A stretch of DNA of 64,000 nucleotides from an uncultured Treponema sp. (GTDB lineage: Bacteria > Spirochaetota > Spirochaetia > Treponematales > Treponemataceae), in contig CAKUZR010000002.1 of NCBI GenBank assembly GCA_934718065.1, positions 62,001-126,000 of the forward strand, given 5' to 3'. Of the stretch, positions 21,769 through 30,666 are shown one piece after another (positions within the stretch are counted from its first letter, which is position 1; every line of letters starts with the position of its first letter). Made by a program: the position numbers and the translations under genes. The notes beneath the pieces were generated by a model. The model ran no database searches and was not told the DNA's origin. It worked only from the letters and a program-made list of their open reading frames with translations.

Positions 21769-24583
21769 ACATTTTCCCCGGTTTTATCAAGCGGATTTTT
21801 CCTGGAAGCTCGACTTTGATTTTAAAAATTCCGGTTGAAATATGGCTGTGCTGCTCTTCGTAGCCGTCAGATGCGTGAGAATAAGCAGAAACGGACCATT
21901 CAAAATCGCCGATATCGAAATTCTGCTTTTTTATTTGAATTCCAGTGCTTTTCGTTTCCGCAGAGCAAATCAGCTTTACAGATCCGTCCGGAACTTTCTG
22001 GTACAATGAGAATTTATAATCGGTCGCGCCGGGCACTTTTTTCCATTCAAATGAAACAAATTTATTTTTTTTCAGATAGGAATTTCCGATTACAAAATTA
22101 TTTTCCGGCTGAAGAAGCTCAGGTTTTTGAAGCAGCGGAATTTTCGAAACAGAGAAATAATTTTTTGAAGAATCAAGCGGAATTCCATCCGCCGTGCTTG
22201 CAAGAATCTGCCAGCTGTAATTTCCTTCCAAAAGCCGCTGAATTTCAATTTTTCGCCCCGGATTCAAAACTGAGTAAACTTTTTTGATTTTTCCGGCTGA
22301 ATAAATCCTGTTCAAGACAAATTCCGATTTTGAAGGAATATCAATTCCGGGCTGCCATGAAAAAACGACAGGATTTTTCAAAGCGGAAAGCCCTTCAATC
22401 TGCGCAGAAGAATACGGAGAATTCAAAGAAACAGGAACAGGATTCCGCAGGGAAAATGCAGTTTCTGAAACGCCGCTCGAACGGAACGGATTTACAGGAG
22501 TTTCCTCAGAAAATGCCTGAACTGAAAGCGTATATTTTTCAGGCGGAAGCGCAAAAACCGCGGAATTTTCTTTCAATCCAGATTTTTCCGCTACGGATTT
22601 TCCATTTTCATCAAGGATTTTAACATTGTAGTAGTCCGCGCCGTCCGATTTTTTCCACGAGAAACGGAAAGGCTTTTGCGCGTAAGTAAGAATGGCGGAA
22701 TTTTGCTCCGGGAAAACAATTTCGGGCGCAGAAATCTTTTTCAAAATATTCAATGTCCTGGAATCTGAAAACCCTGTTTTTTCGCCGTTTTCAAGCTCCA
22801 GCCCGACACGCCAGAAATAAGTTCCATCCTGAAAATTTTCGTTTTTCAGAAGAAGCTCCTGTCCGTCGGATTTTTGCTCAAATTCAATTTTTGAAAAATC
22901 TTTTTCCGGTGAAAACTGAACAACGCTTTTCAGGGATTTATTTTTGTAGTCACCGCCGATTTTCCAAAGGAATTTTGTGTTCTGAATCTGCTCGAGTTCC
23001 GCTGAATAATTTTCCGGCGGATAGACAAGACGGTTTTTGTCCGCCGCGATTTTTTGAATTGAAAATGAATAAATATTCGACAAAGGCGAAGAATCTTCCG
23101 GTTCAGAAGAATTTCGGCTTACGCGCCAGAAATAAGTTCCGTCCGGAATCGCAAAACTTGAAAGAAATCCCAGGTTTTTCTTTAAAAAAGTTGATTTTTC
23201 GATTTTTTCCGAATAAAAAACATCTGAAAATTCTTTGTTTTTTGAAATTTCTAAATTGTATTCCGCATTTTGAATTTCAGATTTCCATGCAAACTGCAAG
23301 ACAAAAGAATTTGCCGCATCCTTTGGCTCTGCATAAGTGATTTTTGAGCCGTCCGCAGGAAGCAGAAGCGCAGGCGGATTAATCTGCTCTCTTTTTACAA
23401 CTGAAAACGCGCTTGTGCCGCTAGAAAAAGCGTATCCTGTGTCGTTCAAGGTGAAAAACGGAGTAACGCGCCAAAAATATTCGCCGGGCGCAAGTTTTTC
23501 CACCGCGAGTGAATTTCCTTCCACAGTTTCCGAGAAAACAATATTTTTCATATCTGGAAAACGGGAAACTTCAATTTTAAAATGGTCGGCGAGCTCGCTT
23601 GCGCTCCAGCTGAACAAAACCGAAGAAAGCTCGTTCCGGCACGAAAATTCAGTTCCGGACGCAGGCGAAATGATTCTGACAGGCTCAACTTTTTTTACAG
23701 AAATTTTTCCAGCTGCGGGCTTGTCTTTCTGCTCTTCGGTAAAAACGCGCCAGTACAAATTTCCGCCGGAAACAGGAATTTCAATGCTGCCGGAAGAAGG
23801 GCTGAATGTTTCTGAAATTTCAGAAAAATCTTTTTTGCGCGAAGTCTGAACAACAACTTTCTGATTTTTTGCCGGCTCGGAAAGCGACCATTCAAGCTTG
23901 ACCGGAATATCTTTTTCGTCAAACTTCAGAAGATTCAAATTTTTTGAAACAGAAGTCACCGTCACCGGATTTTTAGAAATCGCTCCGGCCTCCTCATTCA
24001 CGCTTTCGCCGGAAGAAATATTTTCAGTTTCGCCGTTTTTTGTTTCAATTTTTGCCGAGCCACCGTGAACTTCAATATTATTAACGCCGCTTGAAGAATC
24101 AGATTTCAACGCGATGGAGCTTCCAGAATTCATTTTTATGTTTGTTCCGTTCTGCATTGAAACAGAAAGCTCCTTTTCACTCTTTGATTTTGAAGCGTCA
24201 ATCTGGATTTCGCCGCCGGAAATATTTATTTCAACGCCTTTTTCCGAATAAGAAAGCTTAAGCATTGTGTTTTCATTCAGCTCAAGCTGAGTTCCGTCGT
24301 TGAATTTCACAATCGCCTGAGAAAAATCTGAAGTATAAATCGTGTCCTTGTCGTAAAGCGGAGAATTCTGGGAAAGCCGCTCCCAAACAACGCTGTCATT
24401 AAACTGACGCTGGGCAACTTTCTGCTTGAAATATATTGTCGCGATTTTTTCCTTGTCGCTCCGGACGGTAGAATGGTTAAGCATCCGCCAGAAGAAATAC
24501 AGGCTGACCGCGCAAACCGAAAGGCAAACCAGAACAATGAAAAAATCACTTAGATGCGACTTGAATTTTGTTTTCTTCCTCAT
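21758..24583 (-). CDS. FecR-domain membrane protein with FN3-like repeats
   Basis: A 941-residue protein anchored by one N-terminal helix (about 12-34). Residues about 45-210 form a FecR-type domain (TIYTSDFSQAIVKFNDGTQLELNENTML, then strand repeats including GGEIQIDAS). The remainder contains about six FN3/Ig-like modules, each ending in a YFWRV or similar strand (LYWRVF, EYFWRV, GTYFWRVS, GTYFWRVG, NYSWQI, DFEWSV). It is probably a large periplasmic scaffold or sensor. AAGGTGA precedes the ATG, and the gene overlaps the end of the cyclase gene by 38 bases. FecR plus cyclase pairs suggest an envelope signal feeding cAMP signalling; this is inference. Confidence 0.75.
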   Translation of the reverse strand: MRKKTKFKSHLSDFFIVLVCLSVCAVSLYFFWRMLNHSTVRSDKEKIATIYFKQKVAQRQFNDSVVWERLSQNSPLYDKDTIYTSDFSQAIVKFNDGTQLELNENTMLKLSYSEKGVEINISGGEIQIDASKSKSEKELSVSMQNGTNIKMNSGSSIALKSDSSSGVNNIEVHGGSAKIETKNGETENISSGESVNEEAGAISKNPVTVTSVSKNLNLLKFDEKDIPVKLEWSLSEPAKNQKVVVQTSRKKDFSEISETFSPSSGSIEIPVSGGNLYWRVFTEEQKDKPAAGKISVKKVEPVRIISPASGTEFSCRNELSSVLFSWSASELADHFKIEVSRFPDMKNIVFSETVEGNSLAVEKLAPGEYFWRVTPFFTLNDTGYAFSSGTSAFSVVKREQINPPALLLPADGSKITYAEPKDAANSFVLQFAWKSEIQNAEYNLEISKNKEFSDVFYSEKIEKSTFLKKNLGFLSSFAIPDGTYFWRVSRNSSEPEDSSPLSNIYSFSIQKIAADKNRLVYPPENYSAELEQIQNTKFLWKIGGDYKNKSLKSVVQFSPEKDFSKIEFEQKSDGQELLLKNENFQDGTYFWRVGLELENGEKTGFSDSRTLNILKKISAPEIVFPEQNSAILTYAQKPFRFSWKKSDGADYYNVKILDENGKSVAEKSGLKENSAVFALPPEKYTLSVQAFSEETPVNPFRSSGVSETAFSLRNPVPVSLNSPYSSAQIEGLSALKNPVVFSWQPGIDIPSKSEFVLNRIYSAGKIKKVYSVLNPGRKIEIQRLLEGNYSWQILASTADGIPLDSSKNYFSVSKIPLLQKPELLQPENNFVIGNSYLKKNKFVSFEWKKVPGATDYKFSLYQKVPDGSVKLICSAETKSTGIQIKKQNFDIGDFEWSVSAYSHASDGYEEQHSHISTGIFKIKVELPGKIRLIKPGKMYAK

Positions 24584-26921
24584 TTAAGTTCACCTTTTCA
24601 AAATCTGGAGCCGCAATTCCAAGCAAGGAACGCAATTCAGCAAGAGTTTCAGGACCTTTAGGGCCAAGAACTTTCTCGCAGTCTGAATCAACAGAAAATC
24701 CAGGCTGAATTTCCTCGAAAAATCCCTGGATATCGAAATTCGGCATATTCACAACGCCATAAAAATACTGGACGCCCTTACCTTTCACTTCAAAACCGAC
24801 TGGAATTTTTTCAGCAACAATTTCATTCTCCAGGTTTTCAGGCCTGATGAAAAAATTGTTTTCCGCGCATCTGATAAAATCTTTCTTCAATATATTGTAA
24901 GTATCTTCGGTAATCAGCATATCTGTTCCGCAAGGCTTGTTCGCAGCTTCAGTGCGGCTCGCAAAATTCACAGCGTCGCCAATCGAAGTGAATTCCATCT
25001 TGTCATATGAACCCATGAATCCAACAGTCGCCCGCCCGGAATTTATTCCCCGCCCGATTTTTATGTGCGGCTTGTAGACTGAATTCCCGTCTTTTTCATG
25101 TTCCCTTGAAATCTGCTCAGCCTCTTTATTGTATTCCATCAGGGAATAGCGCATCGCAAGGCTGGCCTTCACCGCGGCCAAGGCATCTTCCTTCACATAT
25201 TCATCGTGCTTCGCCTTAAGCTCGTTTTTTTCCGGGGAGTTGTCATCAAGTTTTTCCCAGTCCAGCGGCTCCTGGCGCAAAACGCCCCAGCATGCCATAA
25301 TCGCATCGCCTTCAAATTTGTCCACAGTTCCGCCAGTACGCTTTATGCAGCTTACCATGCGGCTCATATAATCGTTCAAAAAATTAATAATTTCCGCCGC
25401 GCTCCGTTCGCCGAATTTGTTCTTGAATTCGTCGGAAATCGCCGTAAAACCGCGGATGTCGCTGAAAAATATCGTTATATCCTTCAGATGAGGCTCAAAA
25501 TCAATTTCCTTTCTGATTATAGCCTGAGTTACGCCTTTGTTTGTAAGCTTTGTGAAAGTATTTAAAATCTGCCGCTCATTTTTTGTGCTGTTTATAAGAA
25601 CGCCGATTTCGTCGTTTCCCCTGGTCTTCAAATCGCCGAAAAGCTCCGTGTTGAAATCGCCCTTGTTAATCTGGTTCACAACAGCGGTCAGCTGCTTCAG
25701 CGGAACGCTCAAAGTTTTTGAAAAAAACCAGATAATCATAATTACAACGGCAAGAATCGCGACCGCAAGCAGCCCGATCAGCATTGTGATTTTTCTAGTT
25801 TCCTCAAGGATTTTAAAAGTCGGAACAACCGTAACAACGCCGGCATTCCCATTTTCAATTTTGTTGAACGCGCCGATATATTTTGTGTCTTTTCCGCCTG
25901 AATTTTCAAAAGTCTCAGAATCTGAAAAATCATTCTGCTGGCTTCCAAGCTGGGTTTTCTGCTCCTTGCTTCTGAACATTTCGCGCACAACCTGGCTTTT
26001 TCCAAAATCAGCCGCATTCATCGTCTCCAAAATGTCGGAAGAAACAAGAACCGTGCCTTTTTCATTCACGAACAGCGATTTGTTTATGCTTTCAGACGAA
26101 AAAGTCTCGACAATTTTTTCCGCGGAAAACAGAACCACAACGGATTTTGCGTTCTTCCGGTCAAAAAGCGGATAAAAAATCGAAAGCGCAGGCACCCTGA
26201 AAAACGGCGAAGAATTCTGAATCACAAAATTTCCCGCCGAAGAAAGCCCGATGCTTTCAGATTCCGACAGAACATAAGAATCAACAACAGAACTGTCCAG
26301 CTCATTTTCACCCAGAAATTTAAAATTCATGAACGTGGAATTCAATTCCGGAAGAACAATCGCAATAATTTCAGGATTTTTTTCAAAGAAACTTGAAGAA
26401 AGTTCTTTTGAAGCGGAAAAATTCCCCTCATTTTCAGATTTTTCCACAAGCTCAACAAAAGTCAGCACAGAAGAAACAACATTATCAATTCTGTTTTCAA
26501 GCTCGGACGCCATTCTTGAATTTATCACAAAATTATTCTGGCGCGCCGTCTGGATTGTGTTTTTGCTTACAAAAGCAGCTACAAGGCATGCAAGTCCGCT
26601 CAGCGAAACAATTACAATCGCGGAAATAATGCAGATAAGCTTCACGCCAATCGGATGTTTTACGCGGGAAGCCCTAAGCTCCTCGTTTTTTTTCTGTTTT
26701 TCAGCAAGACGTTCCTGCCGGACAGCGGCTTTTCTTTCAGCGCGCGCTTTGTTTTCCGCAATTTTTTCAGCTTTCAGAGCAATTCTCCGAAACTGTTTTT
26801 TCTGCTTTTCAGTGAAAACAACGGGTTTAAACTCGCCTTGAAATTCAAAAGGAACATTCGCCCGGCAAGATTTTTTTTCAACCGTGGAAAATGAACCGTA
26901 ATCAAACGCACCGCTACTCAT
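24546..26921 (-). CDS. Membrane class III adenylate/guanylate cyclase with HAMP domain
   Basis: Produces a cyclic nucleotide, most likely cAMP, in response to an extracytoplasmic signal. Layout: basic coiled N-terminus (1-95), membrane helix (about 98-122), a large extracytoplasmic Cache-like sensor (about 123-375), second helix (about 380-405), HAMP (about 405-460), catalytic domain (about 475-690). Catalytic features are DITIFFSDIRGFT and FEGDAIMACWG (metal Asp residues) and EFTSIGDAVNFASRTE (Asn and Arg of the transition state). The frame opens 13 codons earlier, but the ATG at 26921 is more plausible although no strong Shine-Dalgarno is seen. It is first in the envelope operon reaching 18986. 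Confidence 0.88.
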   Translation of the reverse strand: MSSGAFDYGSFSTVEKKSCRANVPFEFQGEFKPVVFTEKQKKQFRRIALKAEKIAENKARAERKAAVRQERLAEKQKKNEELRASRVKHPIGVKLICIISAIVIVSLSGLACLVAAFVSKNTIQTARQNNFVINSRMASELENRIDNVVSSVLTFVELVEKSENEGNFSASKELSSSFFEKNPEIIAIVLPELNSTFMNFKFLGENELDSSVVDSYVLSESESIGLSSAGNFVIQNSSPFFRVPALSIFYPLFDRKNAKSVVVLFSAEKIVETFSSESINKSLFVNEKGTVLVSSDILETMNAADFGKSQVVREMFRSKEQKTQLGSQQNDFSDSETFENSGGKDTKYIGAFNKIENGNAGVVTVVPTFKILEETRKITMLIGLLAVAILAVVIMIIWFFSKTLSVPLKQLTAVVNQINKGDFNTELFGDLKTRGNDEIGVLINSTKNERQILNTFTKLTNKGVTQAIIRKEIDFEPHLKDITIFFSDIRGFTAISDEFKNKFGERSAAEIINFLNDYMSRMVSCIKRTGGTVDKFEGDAIMACWGVLRQEPLDWEKLDDNSPEKNELKAKHDEYVKEDALAAVKASLAMRYSLMEYNKEAEQISREHEKDGNSVYKPHIKIGRGINSGRATVGFMGSYDKMEFTSIGDAVNFASRTEAANKPCGTDMLITEDTYNILKKDFIRCAENNFFIRPENLENEIVAEKIPVGFEVKGKGVQYFYGVVNMPNFDIQGFFEEIQPGFSVDSDCEKVLGPKGPETLAELRSLLGIAAPDFEKVNLNEEENKIQVASK

Positions 26922-27274
26922 TGAAAATATTTTACAGGATAATCCGCGTAAAAACAACAAATATATTGAAGATTTCAGTCTTAAATTTTTATATCCGGGT
27001 GGCTTTCGGCCGGTTCGCCAAGCTCACCAGCCAAAACCAGGCTTTCCAGGTTTCCGGCATTCGCCTCCATTCCTGCGCCTGCAAGCTGGTTTTCAAAACC
27101 AAAAATCCGGGAGCAGGCTCAAGAACCTTGCAGACAAAAAAAATCAGCCGGCGCACGAACTGGCTTCGCCAGACCTTCCAATCCTTGCCACGTCAGAAAC
27201 GCAAAATTTCCCTTGAAAAAAAAACAAAGAACTCCCCATGAGAAAAATAAATCCGCAAAACTCTTTTACAATAA
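26922..27274. other. Noncoding gap between divergent operons
   Basis: About 350 bases between the cyclase gene (minus) and the phosphoglucomutase promoter (plus). I see no gene with a ribosome-binding site here. The stretch around 27000-27190 is richer in G and C, with pieces such as CTGGCTTCGCCAG, and may be a decayed sequence. Confidence 0.4.
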
Positions 27275-27303
27275 TTGAAAATTCTGTATAGTTTTATTAT
27301 ATA
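27275..27303 (+). promoter_or_regulatory. Promoter for phosphoglucomutase gene
   Basis: TTGAAA (27275-27280) and TATATA (27298-27303) with a 17-base spacer, a near-consensus sigma-70 promoter. AGGAG lies 10 bases before the ATG at 27342. Confidence 0.7.
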
Positions 27304-27341
27304 GATAATTTTCACTGATTTTTTACAGGAGATTTTCAATA

Positions 27342-29126
27342 ATGGACAAGGCAGAAATCCTTAAAAGAGCAAAAGAATATATTGCGGCGGAAAAAGACGA
27401 GCGCTTCAGAAAAGAAGTTGAAGAACTCATCGCTAAAGAAGATTTTACAGAGCTTGAAGACCGTTTTTACCGCACACTTGAATTTGGAACCGGCGGACTC
27501 CGTGGAATTATGGGCGGCGGAACAAACCGCATGAACACGCTCGAAATCAACCTTGCAACACAGGGACTTGCAAACTATGTGATTAAAGCTTTCCCTGAAA
27601 AAGCAAAAGCAGGAACTTTGAGCGCGGTTGTTGCTTATGACAGCAGAAAAAATTCAGATGTTTTCGCGGAAGCAACCGCATTGATTTTTGCGGCCAACGG
27701 AATAAAAGCGTACCTTTTCACAGGACTCCGCCCTACTCCGGAGCTTTCGTACGCAATCCGCTACTTCAAGGCAGACACCGGTGTTGTTGTAACTGCATCG
27801 CACAACCCTAAAATCTACAATGGATACAAAGCCTACTGGAATGACGGTGCGCAGGTTATTGAGCCTCACGATGTTGGAATTGTTGAGGAAGTAAACAAAG
27901 TAACAAGCGTAAAAACTATTTCCCGCGAGGAAGCCATTAAATCCGGAAAACTTGTCCTTATCGACTCCGAAGTTGATGAAAAATACTGGGCAATGTGCAA
28001 GGAGCAGCTTTTCCGCCCGGAACTTATCAAGGAATACGCAAAAAATGTAAATGTTGTCTACACTCCGCTTCACGGAACTGGAGCAATGCACGTTGAAAAA
28101 GTTCTTGGCGATCTTGGTCTTACTGTAAAAACTGTTCCGGAACAGAGAAATCCAGACGGAAACTTCCCTACAGTTGAAAAACCGAACCCGGAAGAAAAAC
28201 CTGCAATGAAAATGGCGGTTGAGCTTGGAACTGCAACAAAAGCTGACTGCGTAATGGCGACAGATCCTGACTCAGACAGATTTGGAACTGCATTCCCTGA
28301 CAAAAACGGAAATTTTGTTCTTCTTTCAGGAAACCAGATGGGCGGACTTTTGATGGATTACATTTTCCTCACAAGAAAAGAACTCGGAAAGCTTCCGGCA
28401 GACTCTTACTGCATCCGCTCAATTGTAACTTCTCCGTTCGGCGACTACATCTGCAAAAAATACGGCGTTGAAATGCTCGAATGTCTAACAGGATTCAAGT
28501 GGATTGCCGCAATCGAAGCAGAACGCGAGGCGAAAGGAATCGGCCACTACGTATTCGGACTTGAAGAATCTTACGGCTACAAAGTTGAAACTGAAGTCAT
28601 GGACAAGGACGGCGTTTCAGCGGCCGCAATGTGCGCAGAAATGACAATGTACTGGCGCTCAAAGGGCAAAAGCATTCTTGAACACCTTGACGACTTGTAC
28701 AAGGAATTTGGATATTTCGAAGACCGCGCAATCTCAAAGAATTTCCCGGGTTCAGCCGGCGTTGCCACAATGGCTGGAATCATGTCGAAACTTCGTGGCG
28801 AAGGCTTGAAAACTTTGGCAGGAAAAACTGTTCTTAAAATCCGCGATATTCAGACTTCAACAGAATACAATCCAGCAGAACCTTCAAAGAAAACTGCATT
28901 GACATTCCCGAAGAGCAATGTTCTTCAGTTCTTCCTTGAAGGCGGCACAATCGTTTCTGCGCGTCCGTCTGGAACAGAGCCAAAAATCAAATTCTACATC
29001 AACACAAGAACTGATGTAAAAGGCTCTTCAGATGAAGCGCTTGCGGAAGCAAAAAAAGAAGCAGCTGAGCTTTGTGACAAAATCACTTCAGACATAAACG
29101 AGCTTCTTGATGCCGCTGGCAAATAA
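27342..29126 (+). CDS. pgcA: Phosphoglucomutase/phosphomannomutase
   Basis: Interconverts hexose 1- and 6-phosphates in the cytoplasm, linking glycolysis to polysaccharide and envelope precursors. The 594-residue length and order of motifs fit the long PgcA/PGM2-like group. These are the phosphoserine loop VVTASHNPKIYNGYK (Ser153), the metal loop ATDPDSDR (Asp308, 310, 312), the sugar-binding FGLEESYGYK near 407, and the phosphate-binding SGTEPKIKFY near the C-terminus. All catalytic residues are present. It has its own promoter and is followed by a DnaQ-type exonuclease gene. Confidence 0.92.
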   Translation: MDKAEILKRAKEYIAAEKDERFRKEVEELIAKEDFTELEDRFYRTLEFGTGGLRGIMGGGTNRMNTLEINLATQGLANYVIKAFPEKAKAGTLSAVVAYDSRKNSDVFAEATALIFAANGIKAYLFTGLRPTPELSYAIRYFKADTGVVVTASHNPKIYNGYKAYWNDGAQVIEPHDVGIVEEVNKVTSVKTISREEAIKSGKLVLIDSEVDEKYWAMCKEQLFRPELIKEYAKNVNVVYTPLHGTGAMHVEKVLGDLGLTVKTVPEQRNPDGNFPTVEKPNPEEKPAMKMAVELGTATKADCVMATDPDSDRFGTAFPDKNGNFVLLSGNQMGGLLMDYIFLTRKELGKLPADSYCIRSIVTSPFGDYICKKYGVEMLECLTGFKWIAAIEAEREAKGIGHYVFGLEESYGYKVETEVMDKDGVSAAAMCAEMTMYWRSKGKSILEHLDDLYKEFGYFEDRAISKNFPGSAGVATMAGIMSKLRGEGLKTLAGKTVLKIRDIQTSTEYNPAEPSKKTALTFPKSNVLQFFLEGGTIVSARPSGTEPKIKFYINTRTDVKGSSDEALAEAKKEAAELCDKITSDINELLDAAGK

Positions 29127-29148
29127 AATCCTGAAGGATTACAGGCAA

Positions 29149-29688
29149 ATGTTTCGTCTTTTTGAATCAGGCGAAACATTTGTCGCTTTTGACACAGAAA
29201 CAACAGGCCTCAGCTGTCAATACTGCCGGATTATTGAAATTGGAGCAGTAAAATTCAACTGCAACGGTTATATTTCAAATTTCAACACACTTTTGAATCC
29301 GGAAACTGAAATTCCTTCCGAATGTACAGAAATAAGCCACATAACAAACGAGATGGTCAAAAACCAGCCGCTGATAAAAGACATTCTTCCTTCATTTTGT
29401 GATTTTATAAAAAATTCAACGATTGTCGGGCACAACGTGCATTTTGACATGAGATTTCTTCAGGCTGAGCTTGCGCGTGCAGGAATGGAAGAAAATAAAA
29501 ACCAGATTATTGACACTTTGGGTTTTGCGCGCTGGGCTTTTCCTGAGCTTCAGAAATACAACCAGCCGTTTTTAGCAAATCTTTTCAACATTGACATAAC
29601 AGCCGCCCACCGGGCTTACGATGATGCGAAAATCTGCGGAAACATATTTCTTGAGCTTATAAAAGCCACCGCAGACCGCCAGAAATAA
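29149..29688 (+). CDS. DnaQ-like 3'-5' exonuclease
   Basis: An exonuclease of the DEDD superfamily, 180 residues, similar to the epsilon subunit of DNA polymerase III or a stand-alone proofreading/RNase T-like enzyme. Visible motifs: FDTETTG (Exo I, Asp and Glu), VGHNVHFDMRFL (Exo II) and AAHRAYDDAKICG (Exo III, with His four residues before Asp, so DEDDh type). The frame is open upstream into the phosphoglucomutase gene through a TTG and an ATG, but the ATG at 29149 gives the normal family N-terminus. It ends two bases before the converging LysM gene. Confidence 0.88.
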   Translation: MFRLFESGETFVAFDTETTGLSCQYCRIIEIGAVKFNCNGYISNFNTLLNPETEIPSECTEISHITNEMVKNQPLIKDILPSFCDFIKNSTIVGHNVHFDMRFLQAELARAGMEENKNQIIDTLGFARWAFPELQKYNQPFLANLFNIDITAAHRAYDDAKICGNIFLELIKATADRQK

Positions 29689-29690
29689 TT

Positions 29691-30617
29691 CTATCCGCGG
29701 GGAGCTGAAGCTGGATTAATCGGCATTCCGTTCTGGAAAACCATAAATTTTATGCTTGAATCGTTTCCCTTGCCGGTTTTTCCGAGTTCTGCGCCGGCAA
29801 CAACATAATCGCCTTTTTTCACAGAAACTTTGCTCAGCCCGGAATATGAATAAATCAACCCGGTTTTTGACTGAACGAAAATCACTTCGCCGAATCCGCG
29901 GTAAACGCCCGTGTACATTATGGTTCCTTCGCGGACGGCAACAACAGGCTCGTTGTCTTTTCCAGTCAGCTGAACGCCGCTTACCTTTCCGTTTATATTT
30001 TTAACCACAGGATTTGAAAGCGGCCAGACAACACCTTTCGATGAAACCGCGCTTGAATCAGAAGATTTTGCAGACGTGGAAGATTTTGCTTCAGTTTTTC
30101 CAGAAGCTGAATTTTTTGAAGAATTTCCGCCCGCCGATGAAGCAGAAGCAACTTGATTTCCAGGCAGTTTTTCAGACGGAACAAGAATTTTCTGGCCGAT
30201 TTTTATAGTTGACGAATTATCCAGATTGTTCAGGGAAAGAAGCTCATTCAGCTTGATATTGTATTTCCGGGCAATTCCGTACAATGTGTCGCCCTTCTGC
30301 ACAACGTAAGCCACAGAGGATTTTGGGGAAACAGTTTTTTCAGCTGCTCCAGAAGTTTTTGAAGCGGACAAAGCCGCCGCGTTTTCAATATCAGCGGAAG
30401 GAATAACAAGCTTCACGCCGACTTTCAGGATGTCATTTTCAGAAAGATTATTTGCAGCGCGAAGCTCCGGAACTGTAATCTGATATTTTCTGCTTATTGA
30501 ATAAAGCGTGTCACCTTTTTTTACAACATAAGACGAATCAGCAGACAAACTGAAACAACACAACAAAAAAACTGCGACCGCAATATTTACTGATTTTAAC
30601 ATCTTTGAAATTTTCAT
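29691..30617 (-). CDS. LysM protein with degenerate M23 peptidase domain
   Basis: Secreted cell-wall-binding protein. After a signal peptide ending near SLSADS there are two LysM repeats (VVKKGDTLYSISRKY ... VKLVIPS and VVQKGDTLYGIARKY ... KILVPS), a Ser/Lys-rich linker and a C-terminal M23-like fold (GVVWPLSNPVVKNINGKVSGVQLTG ... VVAVREGTIMYTG). The zinc ligands are missing: the usual HxxxD is replaced, and the HxHFE strand reads SIKFMVF. It should therefore be catalytically inactive, like EnvC/NlpD-type activators. Treponemal LysM-M23 proteins such as Tp0155 have been reported to bind fibronectin (from memory). The start could also be further upstream, at 30647. Confidence 0.8.
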   Translation of the reverse strand: MKISKMLKSVNIAVAVFLLCCFSLSADSSYVVKKGDTLYSISRKYQITVPELRAANNLSENDILKVGVKLVIPSADIENAAALSASKTSGAAEKTVSPKSSVAYVVQKGDTLYGIARKYNIKLNELLSLNNLDNSSTIKIGQKILVPSEKLPGNQVASASSAGGNSSKNSASGKTEAKSSTSAKSSDSSAVSSKGVVWPLSNPVVKNINGKVSGVQLTGKDNEPVVAVREGTIMYTGVYRGFGEVIFVQSKTGLIYSYSGLSKVSVKKGDYVVAGAELGKTGKGNDSSIKFMVFQNGMPINPASAPRG

Positions 30618-30666
30618 ACTTTTAACATCGGCAGAAATTCTGAACAATATTAGCTAAAAGTGGATT

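Noticed and set aside
22753-23340. Plus-strand open frame of 195 codons
   Set aside because: Antisense to the FecR/FN3 gene, with no signal peptide, motif or ribosome-binding site.
26960-27241. Possible small gene between the cyclase and phosphoglucomutase genes
   Set aside because: The only open frame begins within the cyclase gene, has a composition like random sequence and no recognisable domain.
29107-29148. Upstream start of the DnaQ-like gene at 29107 or 29110
   Set aside because: These codons overlap the end of the phosphoglucomutase gene; the ATG at 29149 gives a normal exonuclease N-terminus.
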